NCBI GenBank assembly: GCA_023664605.1
Contig: JAMPFF010000004.1
Location: 47,461 to 111,460, forward strand
Direction of reading: 5' to 3'
Length of the DNA stretch: 64,000 bases
Source of the DNA: Clostridium sp.
Lineage (GTDB): Bacteria; Bacillota; Clostridia; Lachnospirales; Lachnospiraceae
Shown here: positions 8,152 to 16,690 of the stretch, piece by piece
Layout: each line of letters begins with the position of its first letter
Position numbering within the stretch: position 1 is the stretch's first letter
Translations under genes and position numbers: made by a program
Notes under the pieces: model-generated
What the model was told of the DNA's origin: nothing
Databases searched by the model: none
What the model saw: the letters and a program-made list of their open reading frames with translations, nothing else

Positions 8152-9309
8152 TCAACCTACCCACCCCCAGTAGGCGCGCGCTTTCTCTATCAGCAGTTCC
8201 ATTGTATCCTCATCACTGCACCGATACGTTTCCTTGATATCCATATCCGCCGAGAATCCCCCGGTTCTCTGGTAATAAATGGCATAATCGCTTTCCACAA
8301 CAAGTTCTCCCGCTTCTCCCTCATAACTATAACGGGCTAACACTACAATGTCTTTTAACCCGTCTCCGTCAATATCGCGGCAGTTAATGCCCTTAAGCGC
8401 ATACAGATTATCATAATCCCCCATCGGCTGTAAGCTGGAAATAATATCGCCCTGTTCGTTGACAAGATAAATCATAAAAACATCAAAATTCGCAATCCGA
8501 TACGTTCCCGGCACAACCTGTAACCGTCCTAATTTCCCAAATGTTCTGAAATAACATTGTTCATTGATGATATCAAGTCCATGGGCAAGCAGTTCTTTTA
8601 AAGTAGTCGCCGTATATAAAAATTCCGTCGAATAACCGTCTCTGACAAAAGCCGTAATTACCTCCGCGCTCTTATTCATTCCGAAACGATTGATTTTGTC
8701 TGAAATCCGATAATCCCTGTAAAATCCCGCCTTTCCATTCTGGAAAAGCACGTCGCCCACCTTATAAGTTTTTCCCTCATAAACGCCTTCTACGCCCATA
8801 CAGGAAGTAATCAGGATAATATCCATATGTCCGTCCTCGTCCAAATCCCGAAAAGAAACGGCCGCAATATCACAGTCAGGCTGCTTCATCTGTCCCAACA
8901 CCCGGCTGTTTGCTGCAAGCTGGTCCGTCTTATAAATGACGCTTCCGCCCTCTGTCACAAAAAACAGGGCAAGGCGGTGATACTCCCTCTCAAAAGCAGG
9001 AATCAGGGAGACTTCTCCATATCCTGTAATCTCTATCGGAAAAATCTGATTTTCCACGATATCAAAACCGTTAGCCTCAATACCGCTTCTGTTTTCTATC
9101 GCTTCCAACCGTGCCTGATACTCCTGATATATGGCAAGCACATTTTCCTCCTGCCCGGTCTGCTCTGCCGCCTGTAAGGTAAGCGAAAATAACGGCCAAA
9201 AAGCAAGACAGGATATCATAAATCCCAAAAACATCATCCATCCGTTTTCTTTGGCATTCTTCATTCTGTTGTCACTTCTTATGTACTTTAAAAATGCTGT
9301 CATTTTCAA
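8152..9309 (-). CDS. Secreted or anchored FG-GAP/VCBS-like repeat protein, first gene of the two-component operon
   Basis: A protein of 385 residues with an N-terminal hydrophobic segment (about 25-48) followed by an exported region. Two Asp-rich calcium-loop motifs, DLDEDGHMDI and DIDGDGLKDI, are typical of FG-GAP or integrin-alpha-like beta-propeller repeats, each followed by a hydrophobic strand. A TTG start at 9309 lies seven bases after GGAGG; an ATG at 9303 is the alternative. It precedes the regulator gene by 19 bp, so it is probably co-transcribed with the two-component system and could be its ligand-binding partner or target. Exact function unknown. Confidence 0.78.
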   Translation of the reverse strand: MKMTAFLKYIRSDNRMKNAKENGWMMFLGFMISCLAFWPLFSLTLQAAEQTGQEENVLAIYQEYQARLEAIENRSGIEANGFDIVENQIFPIEITGYGEVSLIPAFEREYHRLALFFVTEGGSVIYKTDQLAANSRVLGQMKQPDCDIAAVSFRDLDEDGHMDIILITSCMGVEGVYEGKTYKVGDVLFQNGKAGFYRDYRISDKINRFGMNKSAEVITAFVRDGYSTEFLYTATTLKELLAHGLDIINEQCYFRTFGKLGRLQVVPGTYRIANFDVFMIYLVNEQGDIISSLQPMGDYDNLYALKGINCRDIDGDGLKDIVVLARYSYEGEAGELVVESDYAIYYQRTGGFSADMDIKETYRCSDEDTMELLIEKARAYWGWVG

Positions 9310-9352
9310 TCAACCGCCTCCAAATAACTGCCGGTTCTTATCGTTCTTTCCC

Positions 9353-10222
9353 TTAAAATAAACTTAGCTGCTCATACCCCTTATTTTCCGGAAATTCATA
9401 CAGATAGCCAAACAGATTCTTTCTATCGCATACGATGTTATGTTTTTTACATTCCTCTTGAAAAAACGTCATCAATTCCTCATTGTTATCGCTTGTAATT
9501 TCATAATCATAGCCGTATTTTTTATGATACTTTTCATGCAGTCCCGGGAAATGTTTATCCAGCGCCTTGTAAAAATATTCCCGATTACCCTGCCTGAGCG
9601 TTACGCCTATCCCGAAGCATAAAATTCCGTATACGCCCGCCCGTATGCCGTAATCCAGGACGCCTCTCACATTCTCTTTCGTATCATTGATAAAAGGCAG
9701 AAGCGGCGACATCCATAGCACGGTCGGAATGCCGTTTTCTTTCATAATCTGCAGCACCTCATAACGCCTTTTGGTCGTGCAGACATTCGGTTCCAGTATC
9801 CGGCACAGTTCTTCGTCATAAGTTGTCAATGTCATCTGCACCACGCACTTTCCGTTGCGGTGGATGCTTCGTAATAAATCCAAATCCCGCAAAATAAGGT
9901 CTGACTTCGTCTGGATGGCAAGTCCATAGCCATATTCCGCTATCAGTTCCAGACATCTTCTTGTCAGTTGTAACTGTTCTTCGCACTGCATATACGGGTC
10001 GCACATCGCGCCCGTGCCAATCATACATTTTTTCCGTTTGGAACGCAGCGACCGCTCCAATAACTTTGGCGCGTTCTGCTTTACCTCGATATCCTCAAAG
10101 TCATGCGTAAACTGATAACATTCGCTGCGGCTGTCGCAGTAAATACAGCCATGCGTGCATCCCCTGTACAGGTTCATGCCGTTTCCAGACGATAAAATTC
10201 CTTTTGCTTCTACGAAGTGCAT
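9353..10222 (-). CDS. Radical SAM protein, spore-photoproduct-lyase-like (Rv2578c type)
   Basis: A 289-residue enzyme with the radical SAM Cys cluster CTHGCIYC (CxxxCxxC) near residue 22 in the context NLYRGCTHGCIYCDSR. This context is characteristic of SPL-like radical SAM proteins rather than of maturases. The remainder fits a partial TIM barrel. A good SD (AAGGAACACAAT) precedes the ATG. The substrate of this branch is not established. It lies next to, but is probably independent of, the two-component operon. Confidence 0.85.
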   Translation of the reverse strand: MHFVEAKGILSSGNGMNLYRGCTHGCIYCDSRSECYQFTHDFEDIEVKQNAPKLLERSLRSKRKKCMIGTGAMCDPYMQCEEQLQLTRRCLELIAEYGYGLAIQTKSDLILRDLDLLRSIHRNGKCVVQMTLTTYDEELCRILEPNVCTTKRRYEVLQIMKENGIPTVLWMSPLLPFINDTKENVRGVLDYGIRAGVYGILCFGIGVTLRQGNREYFYKALDKHFPGLHEKYHKKYGYDYEITSDNNEELMTFFQEECKKHNIVCDRKNLFGYLYEFPENKGYEQLSLF

Positions 10223-10357
10223 ATTGTGTTCCTTTTTTATTTGGTGGAGTGGGAATCTATTTATATTATATGATACAAATACACTTTAAGCAATGCGCGA
10301 TTCATTTTGTTGTGGTAACATATTCTAAAAATGTTATTTAAAAAAACGGATATTTTT

Positions 10358-10383
10358 TGTAACAAATCATCATCTGCTCCGTC
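10358..10383 (+). promoter_or_regulatory. Candidate ECF-sigma promoter (autoregulatory)
   Basis: TGTAAC at 10358-10363, a 16-bp spacer and CGTC at 10380-10383 form the bipartite pattern typical of ECF sigma factors (AAC -35, CGTC -10). It lies 30 bases before the sigma gene start, so the sigma factor probably activates its own operon. Confidence 0.65.
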
Positions 10384-10412
10384 TAACTTATGAAAAGGCA
10401 AAGGAGGTGAAT

Positions 10413-10898
10413 ATGTCCATGGACTTCGACAAGCTGTACCAGACCTATTATATGCAGGTATATTCCTATGTCATGACGCTTGTTAAAAATGCCCACTTAG
10501 CCGAGGAAATCACGCAGGAAGTATTTTATAAGGCGTTAAAATCCCGCAGCGCCTATGCGCACCGGGCGAGCGAGCTGACATGGCTGTGCGCTATCGCCAA
10601 AAACAGTTGTATCGACGAGATGCGAAAGCAGTCTCGTTTTCAGGAATTAGACGGCGAGCTGCCCTCTGATGATAACATACAACAGGCGGTGGAGGATGAA
10701 AATACCACCTTACAGATTCACCAAATCCTGCACCATATGGAAGAACCTTATAAGGAAGTATTCCAACTGCGCATCTTCGGCGAACTGTCTTTTAAAAATA
10801 TCGGACAGATATTCGGGAAAACGGAAAGCTGGGCGCGTGTGACATATCACCGCGCCAGAATAAAAATTCAGGAAAGGATGAACCACTATGAATCATAA
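10413..10898 (+). CDS. ECF-type RNA polymerase sigma factor
   Basis: Sigma-70 family regulator of about 161 residues. Region 2 (YMQVYSYVMTL with EEITQEVFYKAL) and region 4 (EVFQLRIFGELSFKNI, ending in an HTH) are present; regions 1 and 3 are absent, as in ECF factors. Start placed at ATG 10413, five bases after AAGGAGG; a GTG at 10407 would overlap that SD and is unlikely. The next gene encodes a zinc-finger anti-sigma factor and overlaps the 3' end by 11 bp, so release from that membrane protein is the likely control. Confidence 0.93.
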   Translation: MSMDFDKLYQTYYMQVYSYVMTLVKNAHLAEEITQEVFYKALKSRSAYAHRASELTWLCAIAKNSCIDEMRKQSRFQELDGELPSDDNIQQAVEDENTTLQIHQILHHMEEPYKEVFQLRIFGELSFKNIGQIFGKTESWARVTYHRARIKIQERMNHYES

Positions 10899-11850
10899 TA
10901 TAAACAACTGTGAAATTATACAGGATTTACTCCCTTTATATCAGGATGGCATATGCAGCAGTTCCAGCAGACAGATGATAGACGAACACCTGTCGGCATG
11001 CGCGGACTGTAGTTTATTTTTGCAAAAACTGCAAAACAACGAAATGGAGAAACAATTAGTTCAGGAAAAAAACAGCGTATTAACGGCGCATTCCAAAAAA
11101 GAGAAAAAAAAGACTTATATCATCGGCATATGCACCGCCGCGATTCTTATGATTCCCGTTATTGTCTGCCTGATATGTAATCTCGCTATCGGACACGGAC
11201 TGGATTGGTTTTTTATCGTACTGGCTTCTTTGCTTGTCACAGCCTCTTTAAGCGTCGTTCCGCTTATCATGGAAGAACATAGAGGATTATGGACTTTGGG
11301 CAGTTTCATCGTATCTTTGCTTTTGCTGCTTCTCACTACCTGTATATATACGCATGGAAACTGGTTTTTCCTTGCATCCATTCCCACTCTGTTTGGTCTG
11401 TCGGTTGTGTTTATGCCATATGTCATCCACTGCATTCCCTTACCGGAACCGGCGGCGCATCATAAAGGGCTGTTGGTGATGCTCTGGGATACGATTTGGC
11501 TCTACTGCGTTATTATTGTCTGTGGTTTTCATTCCTCCACAGCGGACTATTGGCGTATCGCTTTAGAAATAACGAATTTCTGCCTCCTTTTGCCATGGAT
11601 ATTATTTCTTATTATCCGTTATTTAAAAAGCAACGCTTTCACCAAAGCCGGTATCTGTACGCTGTATGCAGGAATTTTCTGTTCGGTTATCAACTATGTC
11701 GTTGCATTGGTTTTGCGAGACCCATTGAATCATCCGATGAACTGGATACTCTGGAATAACGCCGCATATGATATCCTTATCACTACGATACCGCTTGGCA
11801 TTATTTTCCTTATCATCGGATATTGTAGAAGAAAAAAAGATACGTATTAA
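10888..11850 (+). CDS. Membrane anti-sigma factor with zinc-finger N-terminus
   Basis: A 320-residue protein. The N-terminal zf-HC2 anti-sigma domain (about 5-45) has the HLSACADC motif (HxxxCxxC), which binds zinc and clamps the sigma factor. About seven or eight hydrophobic spans follow, unusually many for an anti-sigma factor, so the membrane part may itself sense an envelope signal. Its start lies inside the sigma gene (11-bp overlap), giving fixed stoichiometry. Confidence 0.85.
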   Translation: MNHNINNCEIIQDLLPLYQDGICSSSSRQMIDEHLSACADCSLFLQKLQNNEMEKQLVQEKNSVLTAHSKKEKKKTYIIGICTAAILMIPVIVCLICNLAIGHGLDWFFIVLASLLVTASLSVVPLIMEEHRGLWTLGSFIVSLLLLLLTTCIYTHGNWFFLASIPTLFGLSVVFMPYVIHCIPLPEPAAHHKGLLVMLWDTIWLYCVIIVCGFHSSTADYWRIALEITNFCLLLPWILFLIIRYLKSNAFTKAGICTLYAGIFCSVINYVVALVLRDPLNHPMNWILWNNAAYDILITTIPLGIIFLIIGYCRRKKDTY

Positions 11851-11858
11851 GAACAAAG

Positions 11859-11904
11859 AAAAACAGGCTATTCTATTATTTATGATAAAATAACCTGTTT
11901 TTTT
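11859..11904. terminator. Bidirectional terminator
   Basis: Arms AAACAGG and CCTGTTT with an AT-rich extension and loop, an A-run before and a T-run after. It separates the convergent sigma/anti-sigma operon from the gene at 11914-12924. Confidence 0.8.
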
Positions 11905-11913
11905 ATTTGTATG

Positions 11914-12924
11914 CTATACCACAGTTTCCGTCCATTCATCCATCATTTCAAAATAACTGAAGAGTTCCGCAGCAATTTTATCGGTATCCGGAGAAACCGG
12001 CGTCTGTATCATGCAACCGTGAAGCGGCAGATTGTGCGTACCGGTTTCTTTATCCAACTTTTCACCCGTGATGAGATAAGCAGAACTTCCCCGATGCGTT
12101 TCCGGCCGGGATTGCAAATACTGTTTGGCATAAAATATCAAATTCAAGTCCTTACTGCATTCATATTCCACGCTGACATAACACATGCCCTTCGGACAAT
12201 TCTGTTCCAATGCCTCATACATATATCTACTTACCTGTTCTAACTGCTCCGGCGAAAATTTATCCGTCGTCTCAGCGTCGTTTAACTGCTCCTTTGTATT
12301 TTCCCACACATCTACTAAGGTAACATTATTAATATAACACCACACCTCATCCCCATAGCTGTCTGTAAAAGAAAAAGAACGGTTTTTCCCCACATGCAGC
12401 GTAACAGGTTTTTCCAATATATGCCGGACAGGCTCCGGTTTGTGTTTTATCGTGATAGGCATTTGCGGCGAATATTTCGGGAGTCTTTCCATTTCATCAA
12501 GATGCAGCGTCACAAGCTGTAAGTTCTCCCAATCTTCCTCCCTTAACCATTCAGGAACCGTCCATCCGGCGCTCATCATATCAAAAAATAACTGTATCAG
12601 CCCACAATCTTCAGCAGAATATAAAAGCGGGCCACCCTGACCGCCCTGTGTCTGTAATCTTTCCTCTCCCAGATAGAAGTCGCTGCAATGCAGATAACAA
12701 CACGTGCTTCCTCCCTGTTCTTTGATGATTCTCCGCATATTACGAACGCCTTTTAAACTTATCTTTTTCGATTCCATATGTGGTTCAAGAATATAAAGTT
12801 TGGCCTCGTCAGATAATGTCATACCGATAATATGGTACTTTTTCCCATCACGTTCTATTGTTTTTCCAATCACAAGAATATCATCCCACTTCTCGTGAAT
12901 ATCTTCCAAAAATGAAAATTCCAT
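11914..12924 (-). CDS. Uncharacterised soluble protein (336 aa)
   Basis: No family recognised with confidence. The protein has no signal peptide and no membrane span. It contains several Trp and Cys residues, including GGSTCCYLHCSDF and a TQGGQGGPLL segment, a mixed alpha/beta pattern, and an acidic C-terminus. A clear SD (GAGGTG) precedes the ATG. It is a single-gene unit between the bidirectional terminator and a divergent small gene. It appears to be an intact cytoplasmic protein of unknown role. Confidence 0.75.
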   Translation of the reverse strand: MEFSFLEDIHEKWDDILVIGKTIERDGKKYHIIGMTLSDEAKLYILEPHMESKKISLKGVRNMRRIIKEQGGSTCCYLHCSDFYLGEERLQTQGGQGGPLLYSAEDCGLIQLFFDMMSAGWTVPEWLREEDWENLQLVTLHLDEMERLPKYSPQMPITIKHKPEPVRHILEKPVTLHVGKNRSFSFTDSYGDEVWCYINNVTLVDVWENTKEQLNDAETTDKFSPEQLEQVSRYMYEALEQNCPKGMCYVSVEYECSKDLNLIFYAKQYLQSRPETHRGSSAYLITGEKLDKETGTHNLPLHGCMIQTPVSPDTDKIAAELFSYFEMMDEWTETVV

Positions 12925-13053
12925 AATCGCACCTCGTTTTTTAATATAATCATTATAACATAGATGTGTTAAGATTACCAGTTATCAGTCAAACATATTT
13001 TTTATAAATTTGAATATACTATTTGTCATATCAGGAAAGGAGTATGGATTATA

Positions 13054-13488
13054 ATGGAAAATCGGGATACCATCGCTTTACTAAAAGAATGCGATTCCGG
13101 CACAAAAATGGCAGTCACCTCCATCGACGAAGTACTGGATAAAGTACAGGATGGCAGCATGAAAAGCCTTTTGACGGAAAGTAAGATGCACCATGAGAAA
13201 TTAGGAAATGAAATACACTCTCTATTAATAGAACATAATAGCGAGGAAAAAGACCCCAGCCCTATGGCAAAAAGTATGTCATGGCTGAAAACGAATATGA
13301 AAGTCGGCATGAACGAAAGCGACGCAGCTGTCGCGGACGTCATCACAGACGGCTGCAATATGGGCGTCAAATCGCTCCACAAATATCTGAATCAATACCA
13401 GTCCGCGGATAAAACTTCCAAAGACATCTGCAAGCGGCTTGTATCTATCGAGGAAGAATTGTGTAAGGATTTGAAAGATTATCTGTAA
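13054..13488 (+). CDS. Small all-helical, ferritin-like hypothetical protein
   Basis: A protein of 144 residues, almost entirely amphipathic helix and rich in Lys, Glu and Met. The pattern suggests a four-helix bundle as in DUF2383/PA2169-like ferritin-fold proteins. No clear di-iron EXXH pair is visible, so metal binding is not supported. The start follows AGGAAAGGAG. A GC-rich hairpin lies 24 bp after the stop. Confidence 0.65.
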   Translation: MENRDTIALLKECDSGTKMAVTSIDEVLDKVQDGSMKSLLTESKMHHEKLGNEIHSLLIEHNSEEKDPSPMAKSMSWLKTNMKVGMNESDAAVADVITDGCNMGVKSLHKYLNQYQSADKTSKDICKRLVSIEEELCKDLKDYL

Positions 13489-13511
13489 TGTCTGCCTCAC
13501 AAGGCATAGAC

Positions 13512-13539
13512 TGGGGCGGTCAATGTATATGCCGCCCCA
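13512..13539. terminator. GC-rich hairpin between convergent genes
   Basis: Perfect arms TGGGGCGG and CCGCCCCA with a 12-base loop between the stops of the 13054 and 13589 genes. No long T-run follows on either strand, so termination may be inefficient or need a factor. Confidence 0.5.
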
Positions 13540-13588
13540 TAAAAGCTATGGTAAATTTTGTCAAGCAGATATGTCATAACCATATTTT

Positions 13589-14986
13589 TTAATGACCTGT
13601 CACAATATTCCGCATCCATACGCCCTTTTTTACCAGAATAAATCCGATAATACACTTTATCCAGTCCGCTATCTGCACCATGGCAAAAATCACAATCACA
13701 GGAACCGCCGTAAAACGGCTGAGACCATATGCAACCGGAACGCTCACGCACCAGACAAAGACGCTGTCAAACAAAAAAGTAACTACCGTCCTTCCGCCCG
13801 AACGCAAAGTAAAATACGCCGCGTGCATAAACGCCGCCTGCGGCATGAAGATTGCCTGTGCAATAATAAACTGTACCGCGACCGCTTTTACATCATCCGT
13901 CGTATTATAAATCTGCGGGAACATAGGCGCAATGCAAATCATCAGAGCCGCCACGCCAATGCAGCAGAAAACGGAAAAAGCAATAATTTTATTATCCGTA
14001 TCGCGCGCTTCTTTCATTTTTCCCGCTCCTAAAAGCTGACCGATAATAATCGCCACCGCGTCTCCCATCGCAATAAATACCACATTAAACACGTTATTGA
14101 TAGTATTTGCAATATTCAATCCGGCGATGACGCTGAGCCCTCTCACCGAATAACACTGGGTCAGCATCGCCATACCCGCCGACCATAACGTTTCATTAAT
14201 AAGAAGCGGCGCGCCTTTTACGAAAAATTTTCCGGCAAGATGACCCGGTACTTTCAGAGTCGAATAAACGCCTATAATATAGCGGTTTTTCTCTTTATGC
14301 CGATGCGTCCATACAATCACAATCGCCGCCTCTACATACCTTGAAACCACCGTTGCGATTGCCGCGCCCGCAACGCCCATAGCCGGAAGCCCGCACTTCC
14401 CGTATATCAACAGATAATTCAGGCACAGATTGACGACAACCGCCGCAATACCGGCTTTCATCGGTACTATCGTTTCTCCGCATTCGCGCAGCGTGCTGAC
14501 ATAAATCTGCACGAACATAAACGCCGGAAGCCCTAAAAACATGATATGCAGATAATTTTCACCATAACGAAGCGCAGCCGCCAAATCCCCGCCGTCGCTG
14601 CTGCCGCTTAGATACATCTGAATCAGATTTTCTCCCAGTCCCCATAACAGTAAAACCGCGCCCACCGTTAAAATAAGCGCCATCCAGAATTTATAACGAA
14701 AAGTCTGTCTGATACCCTCGTCGTCTTTTTGCCCGAAATACTGCGCCGTAAAAATGCCCGCACCGGCAAGACCGCCGAAAATACACAAATAATATACCAT
14801 TAAAAGCTGGTTGACGATGGCGACGCCGGACATCTGCTCCGTGCCAATCTGCCCCACCATGATATTATCCAAAAGCCCTACGAAATTCGTGATGCCGTTC
14901 TGAATCATAATCGGAACCGCCACCGCAAGCACCATTTTATAAAACGCCTTATCGCCTATGAATTTTTCTCTGATTTTCCCGAACAT
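13589..14986 (-). CDS. MATE-family efflux transporter
   Basis: A 465-residue polytopic membrane protein with about 12 spans in two homologous halves, beginning FYKMVLAVAVPIMIQNGI and containing GLLDNIMVGQIG. These are hallmarks of MATE Na+/H+-coupled drug or metabolite exporters. The substrate cannot be read from the sequence. It is a single-gene unit; its upstream region (14987-15370) is a hairpin-rich non-coding stretch. Confidence 0.92.
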   Translation of the reverse strand: MFGKIREKFIGDKAFYKMVLAVAVPIMIQNGITNFVGLLDNIMVGQIGTEQMSGVAIVNQLLMVYYLCIFGGLAGAGIFTAQYFGQKDDEGIRQTFRYKFWMALILTVGAVLLLWGLGENLIQMYLSGSSDGGDLAAALRYGENYLHIMFLGLPAFMFVQIYVSTLRECGETIVPMKAGIAAVVVNLCLNYLLIYGKCGLPAMGVAGAAIATVVSRYVEAAIVIVWTHRHKEKNRYIIGVYSTLKVPGHLAGKFFVKGAPLLINETLWSAGMAMLTQCYSVRGLSVIAGLNIANTINNVFNVVFIAMGDAVAIIIGQLLGAGKMKEARDTDNKIIAFSVFCCIGVAALMICIAPMFPQIYNTTDDVKAVAVQFIIAQAIFMPQAAFMHAAYFTLRSGGRTVVTFLFDSVFVWCVSVPVAYGLSRFTAVPVIVIFAMVQIADWIKCIIGFILVKKGVWMRNIVTGH

Positions 14987-15106
14987 ATTTATTACCGTAC
15001 CTTTTTCATACTATCTTCTGTCCCAGAACATTGTCTCTTTGGACGTGCCTTTTCATTATACCGTAAGCATAAGGAAATGCAAGCAAAACTTTTCATACTA
15101 TCATTC

Positions 15107-15300
15107 ATGTCAGCGCAGTTTACTGCGATGACATCGCGCCGAGAATTTCAAATTCTCGGCTGCGCTCATGGCATATTTGAGGCTCTGACTCAAATTGCCG
15201 GTTGAAAAATAAGCTATCAAGCTTATTTTTCAACCTAATCCCCGTTCCGAAGCGTTTTCGCGACGGGGTGACGCAAATATCAAATTTGTGCTATACTATA
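15107..15300. repeat. Cluster of consecutive palindromes in a non-coding region
   Basis: The 384-bp gap 14987-15370 has no gene. It carries at least four hairpins in series: CCGAGAATTTCAAATTCTCGG-like (near 15139-15159), a TTTGAG/CTCAAA pair (15177-15196), arms GGTTGAAAAATAAG and CTTATTTTTCAACC (about 15200-15236), and CCCCGT/ACGGGG (15240-15267). Comparable clusters lie at 23591-23640 and 47532-47588, also between divergent genes. They could form a structured RNA, a bidirectional transcription barrier, or decayed repeat elements. Confidence 0.6.
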
Positions 15301-15370
15301 AAAGAAGCCATACATAGTTCCGCTTCGTACGCTTACACAGCATGATAATCAAAACTTGTGAGGATAAAGA

Positions 15371-15925
15371 ATGGATAAAATACGCTGCAAATGGTGCAAT
15401 TTAAAAAACGAACGATATGTCCAATATCATGATGAAGAATGGGGCGTTCCCACCTATGACGACGAAACGCTTTTTGAATTTCTCCTTCTGGAACCTTTTC
15501 AGGCGGGGCTGTCATGGGAGACGATATTAAACAAACGCGAAAATTTCAGAAAAGCATTTTCCGATTACGATATCGACAAAATATGTCATTACGGGGAAAA
15601 AGAAATATCCGAAATGCTGCAAAACGCTTCTATTATACGGAACCACAAAAAGATTGAAGCCGCAATCAACAATACGAAAGTCTTTCGGGATATCCAAAAA
15701 GAATGGGGTTCTTTTTCCGAATACATCTGGCATTTTACAAACCGGAAAATCATATATGAGGCAGGGAAAGCATACTCTGCACTGTCCGATGAAATTGCCA
15801 ATGATATGAAAAAAAGAGGCATGAAATTTATCGGTACAACGACCGTTTATGCCTATTTACAGTCAATCGGCATTATTAATTCGCATGATGCGGACTGCTT
15901 TATGTATAAAAGTAAAGAGGATTAG
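15371..15925 (+). CDS. tag: DNA-3-methyladenine glycosylase I
   Basis: Base-excision enzyme that removes 3-methyladenine from alkylated DNA. The 184 residues match the Tag family in length and order: N-terminal CKWC with YVQYHDEEWGVP, then the LLEPFQAGLSWETIL motif containing the catalytic Glu, and late His/Cys zinc ligands (HDADC). The start follows GTGAGGATAAAGA. The last residues run to 15925, seven bases before the convergent response regulator gene. Confidence 0.95.
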   Translation: MDKIRCKWCNLKNERYVQYHDEEWGVPTYDDETLFEFLLLEPFQAGLSWETILNKRENFRKAFSDYDIDKICHYGEKEISEMLQNASIIRNHKKIEAAINNTKVFRDIQKEWGSFSEYIWHFTNRKIIYEAGKAYSALSDEIANDMKKRGMKFIGTTTVYAYLQSIGIINSHDADCFMYKSKED

Positions 15926-15931
15926 CTCCTC

Positions 15932-16690
15932 TTACTCTTTCCCCAACACTTCCTCAATCTTGTTAATCAAAACATCCTTTACGGGTGGTTTTAGATAATA
16001 TCCTGCCGGTCGTAAGTCCAGAACGGCATTGATATGTTCTCTGCTGTTTACACCGGTTAAAAAAATGACAGGTATGTCGCAAAATTCTTCCTCTGCACGA
16101 ATCATTTCAAGCGTCATACGCCCGTCGCAGACCGGCATTTCATAATCCAGCAGAATCAAATCCGGTCGTTTTTTCCCCATGGAAGTCATCGCCTGCGCGC
16201 CGGAAATGGCAAGCGAAACCTCGAACTTCTCTTCCAGCATAGCCTTAACCGTGCGCAGCGTCGTTCCGTTATCGTCCACCACCAGAATATGTTTTTTAGC
16301 GTCAGCCGCTCCGTTTTTATTATCCGCATCGTCTATTCCAAGCCTGCGGCAGACTGCCTGATAAATAATTTTATTTTCAACCGGACGAATCAGATTTTCA
16401 AACTGCTCTTCCTCATAATATTTGGTAAAATAAGCGCATTCCTCCTGTGTTCCTATGGTAATAACCGGCGTATCGCCATATTGCGTACTCAACAGATAAA
16501 ATATAAAGGAATCCATATCATAGGCGCCTACCAGACTAATCAAAACCAAATCCGGTTTTACCATTTTTAACATTCCCTCTAAAACATTTGCACTTTCAGA
16601 ACATAACTGCACATGAAAATATTCTGACAGGTACAAATTCACATCCTTTACGATATCATTCAATCTTCCAACTAATAATATATTTTTCAT
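15932..16690 (-). CDS. Double-receiver response regulator without output domain
   Basis: A 252-residue protein with two CheY-like receivers. The first (about 1-115) is degenerate: it has lost the acidic pair and the usual DxxMP stretch (DLVLISLVGAYD). The second (about 130-250) is complete, with VVDDN, LILLDYEMPV, FLTGV and YLKPP. Its ATG overlaps the stop of the hybrid kinase gene (TAATG), so it is probably the phosphotransfer partner of that kinase. With no DNA-binding domain it likely acts by protein contact. Confidence 0.88.
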   Translation of the reverse strand: MKNILLVGRLNDIVKDVNLYLSEYFHVQLCSESANVLEGMLKMVKPDLVLISLVGAYDMDSFIFYLLSTQYGDTPVITIGTQEECAYFTKYYEEEQFENLIRPVENKIIYQAVCRRLGIDDADNKNGAADAKKHILVVDDNGTTLRTVKAMLEEKFEVSLAISGAQAMTSMGKKRPDLILLDYEMPVCDGRMTLEMIRAEEEFCDIPVIFLTGVNSREHINAVLDLRPAGYYLKPPVKDVLINKIEEVLGKE

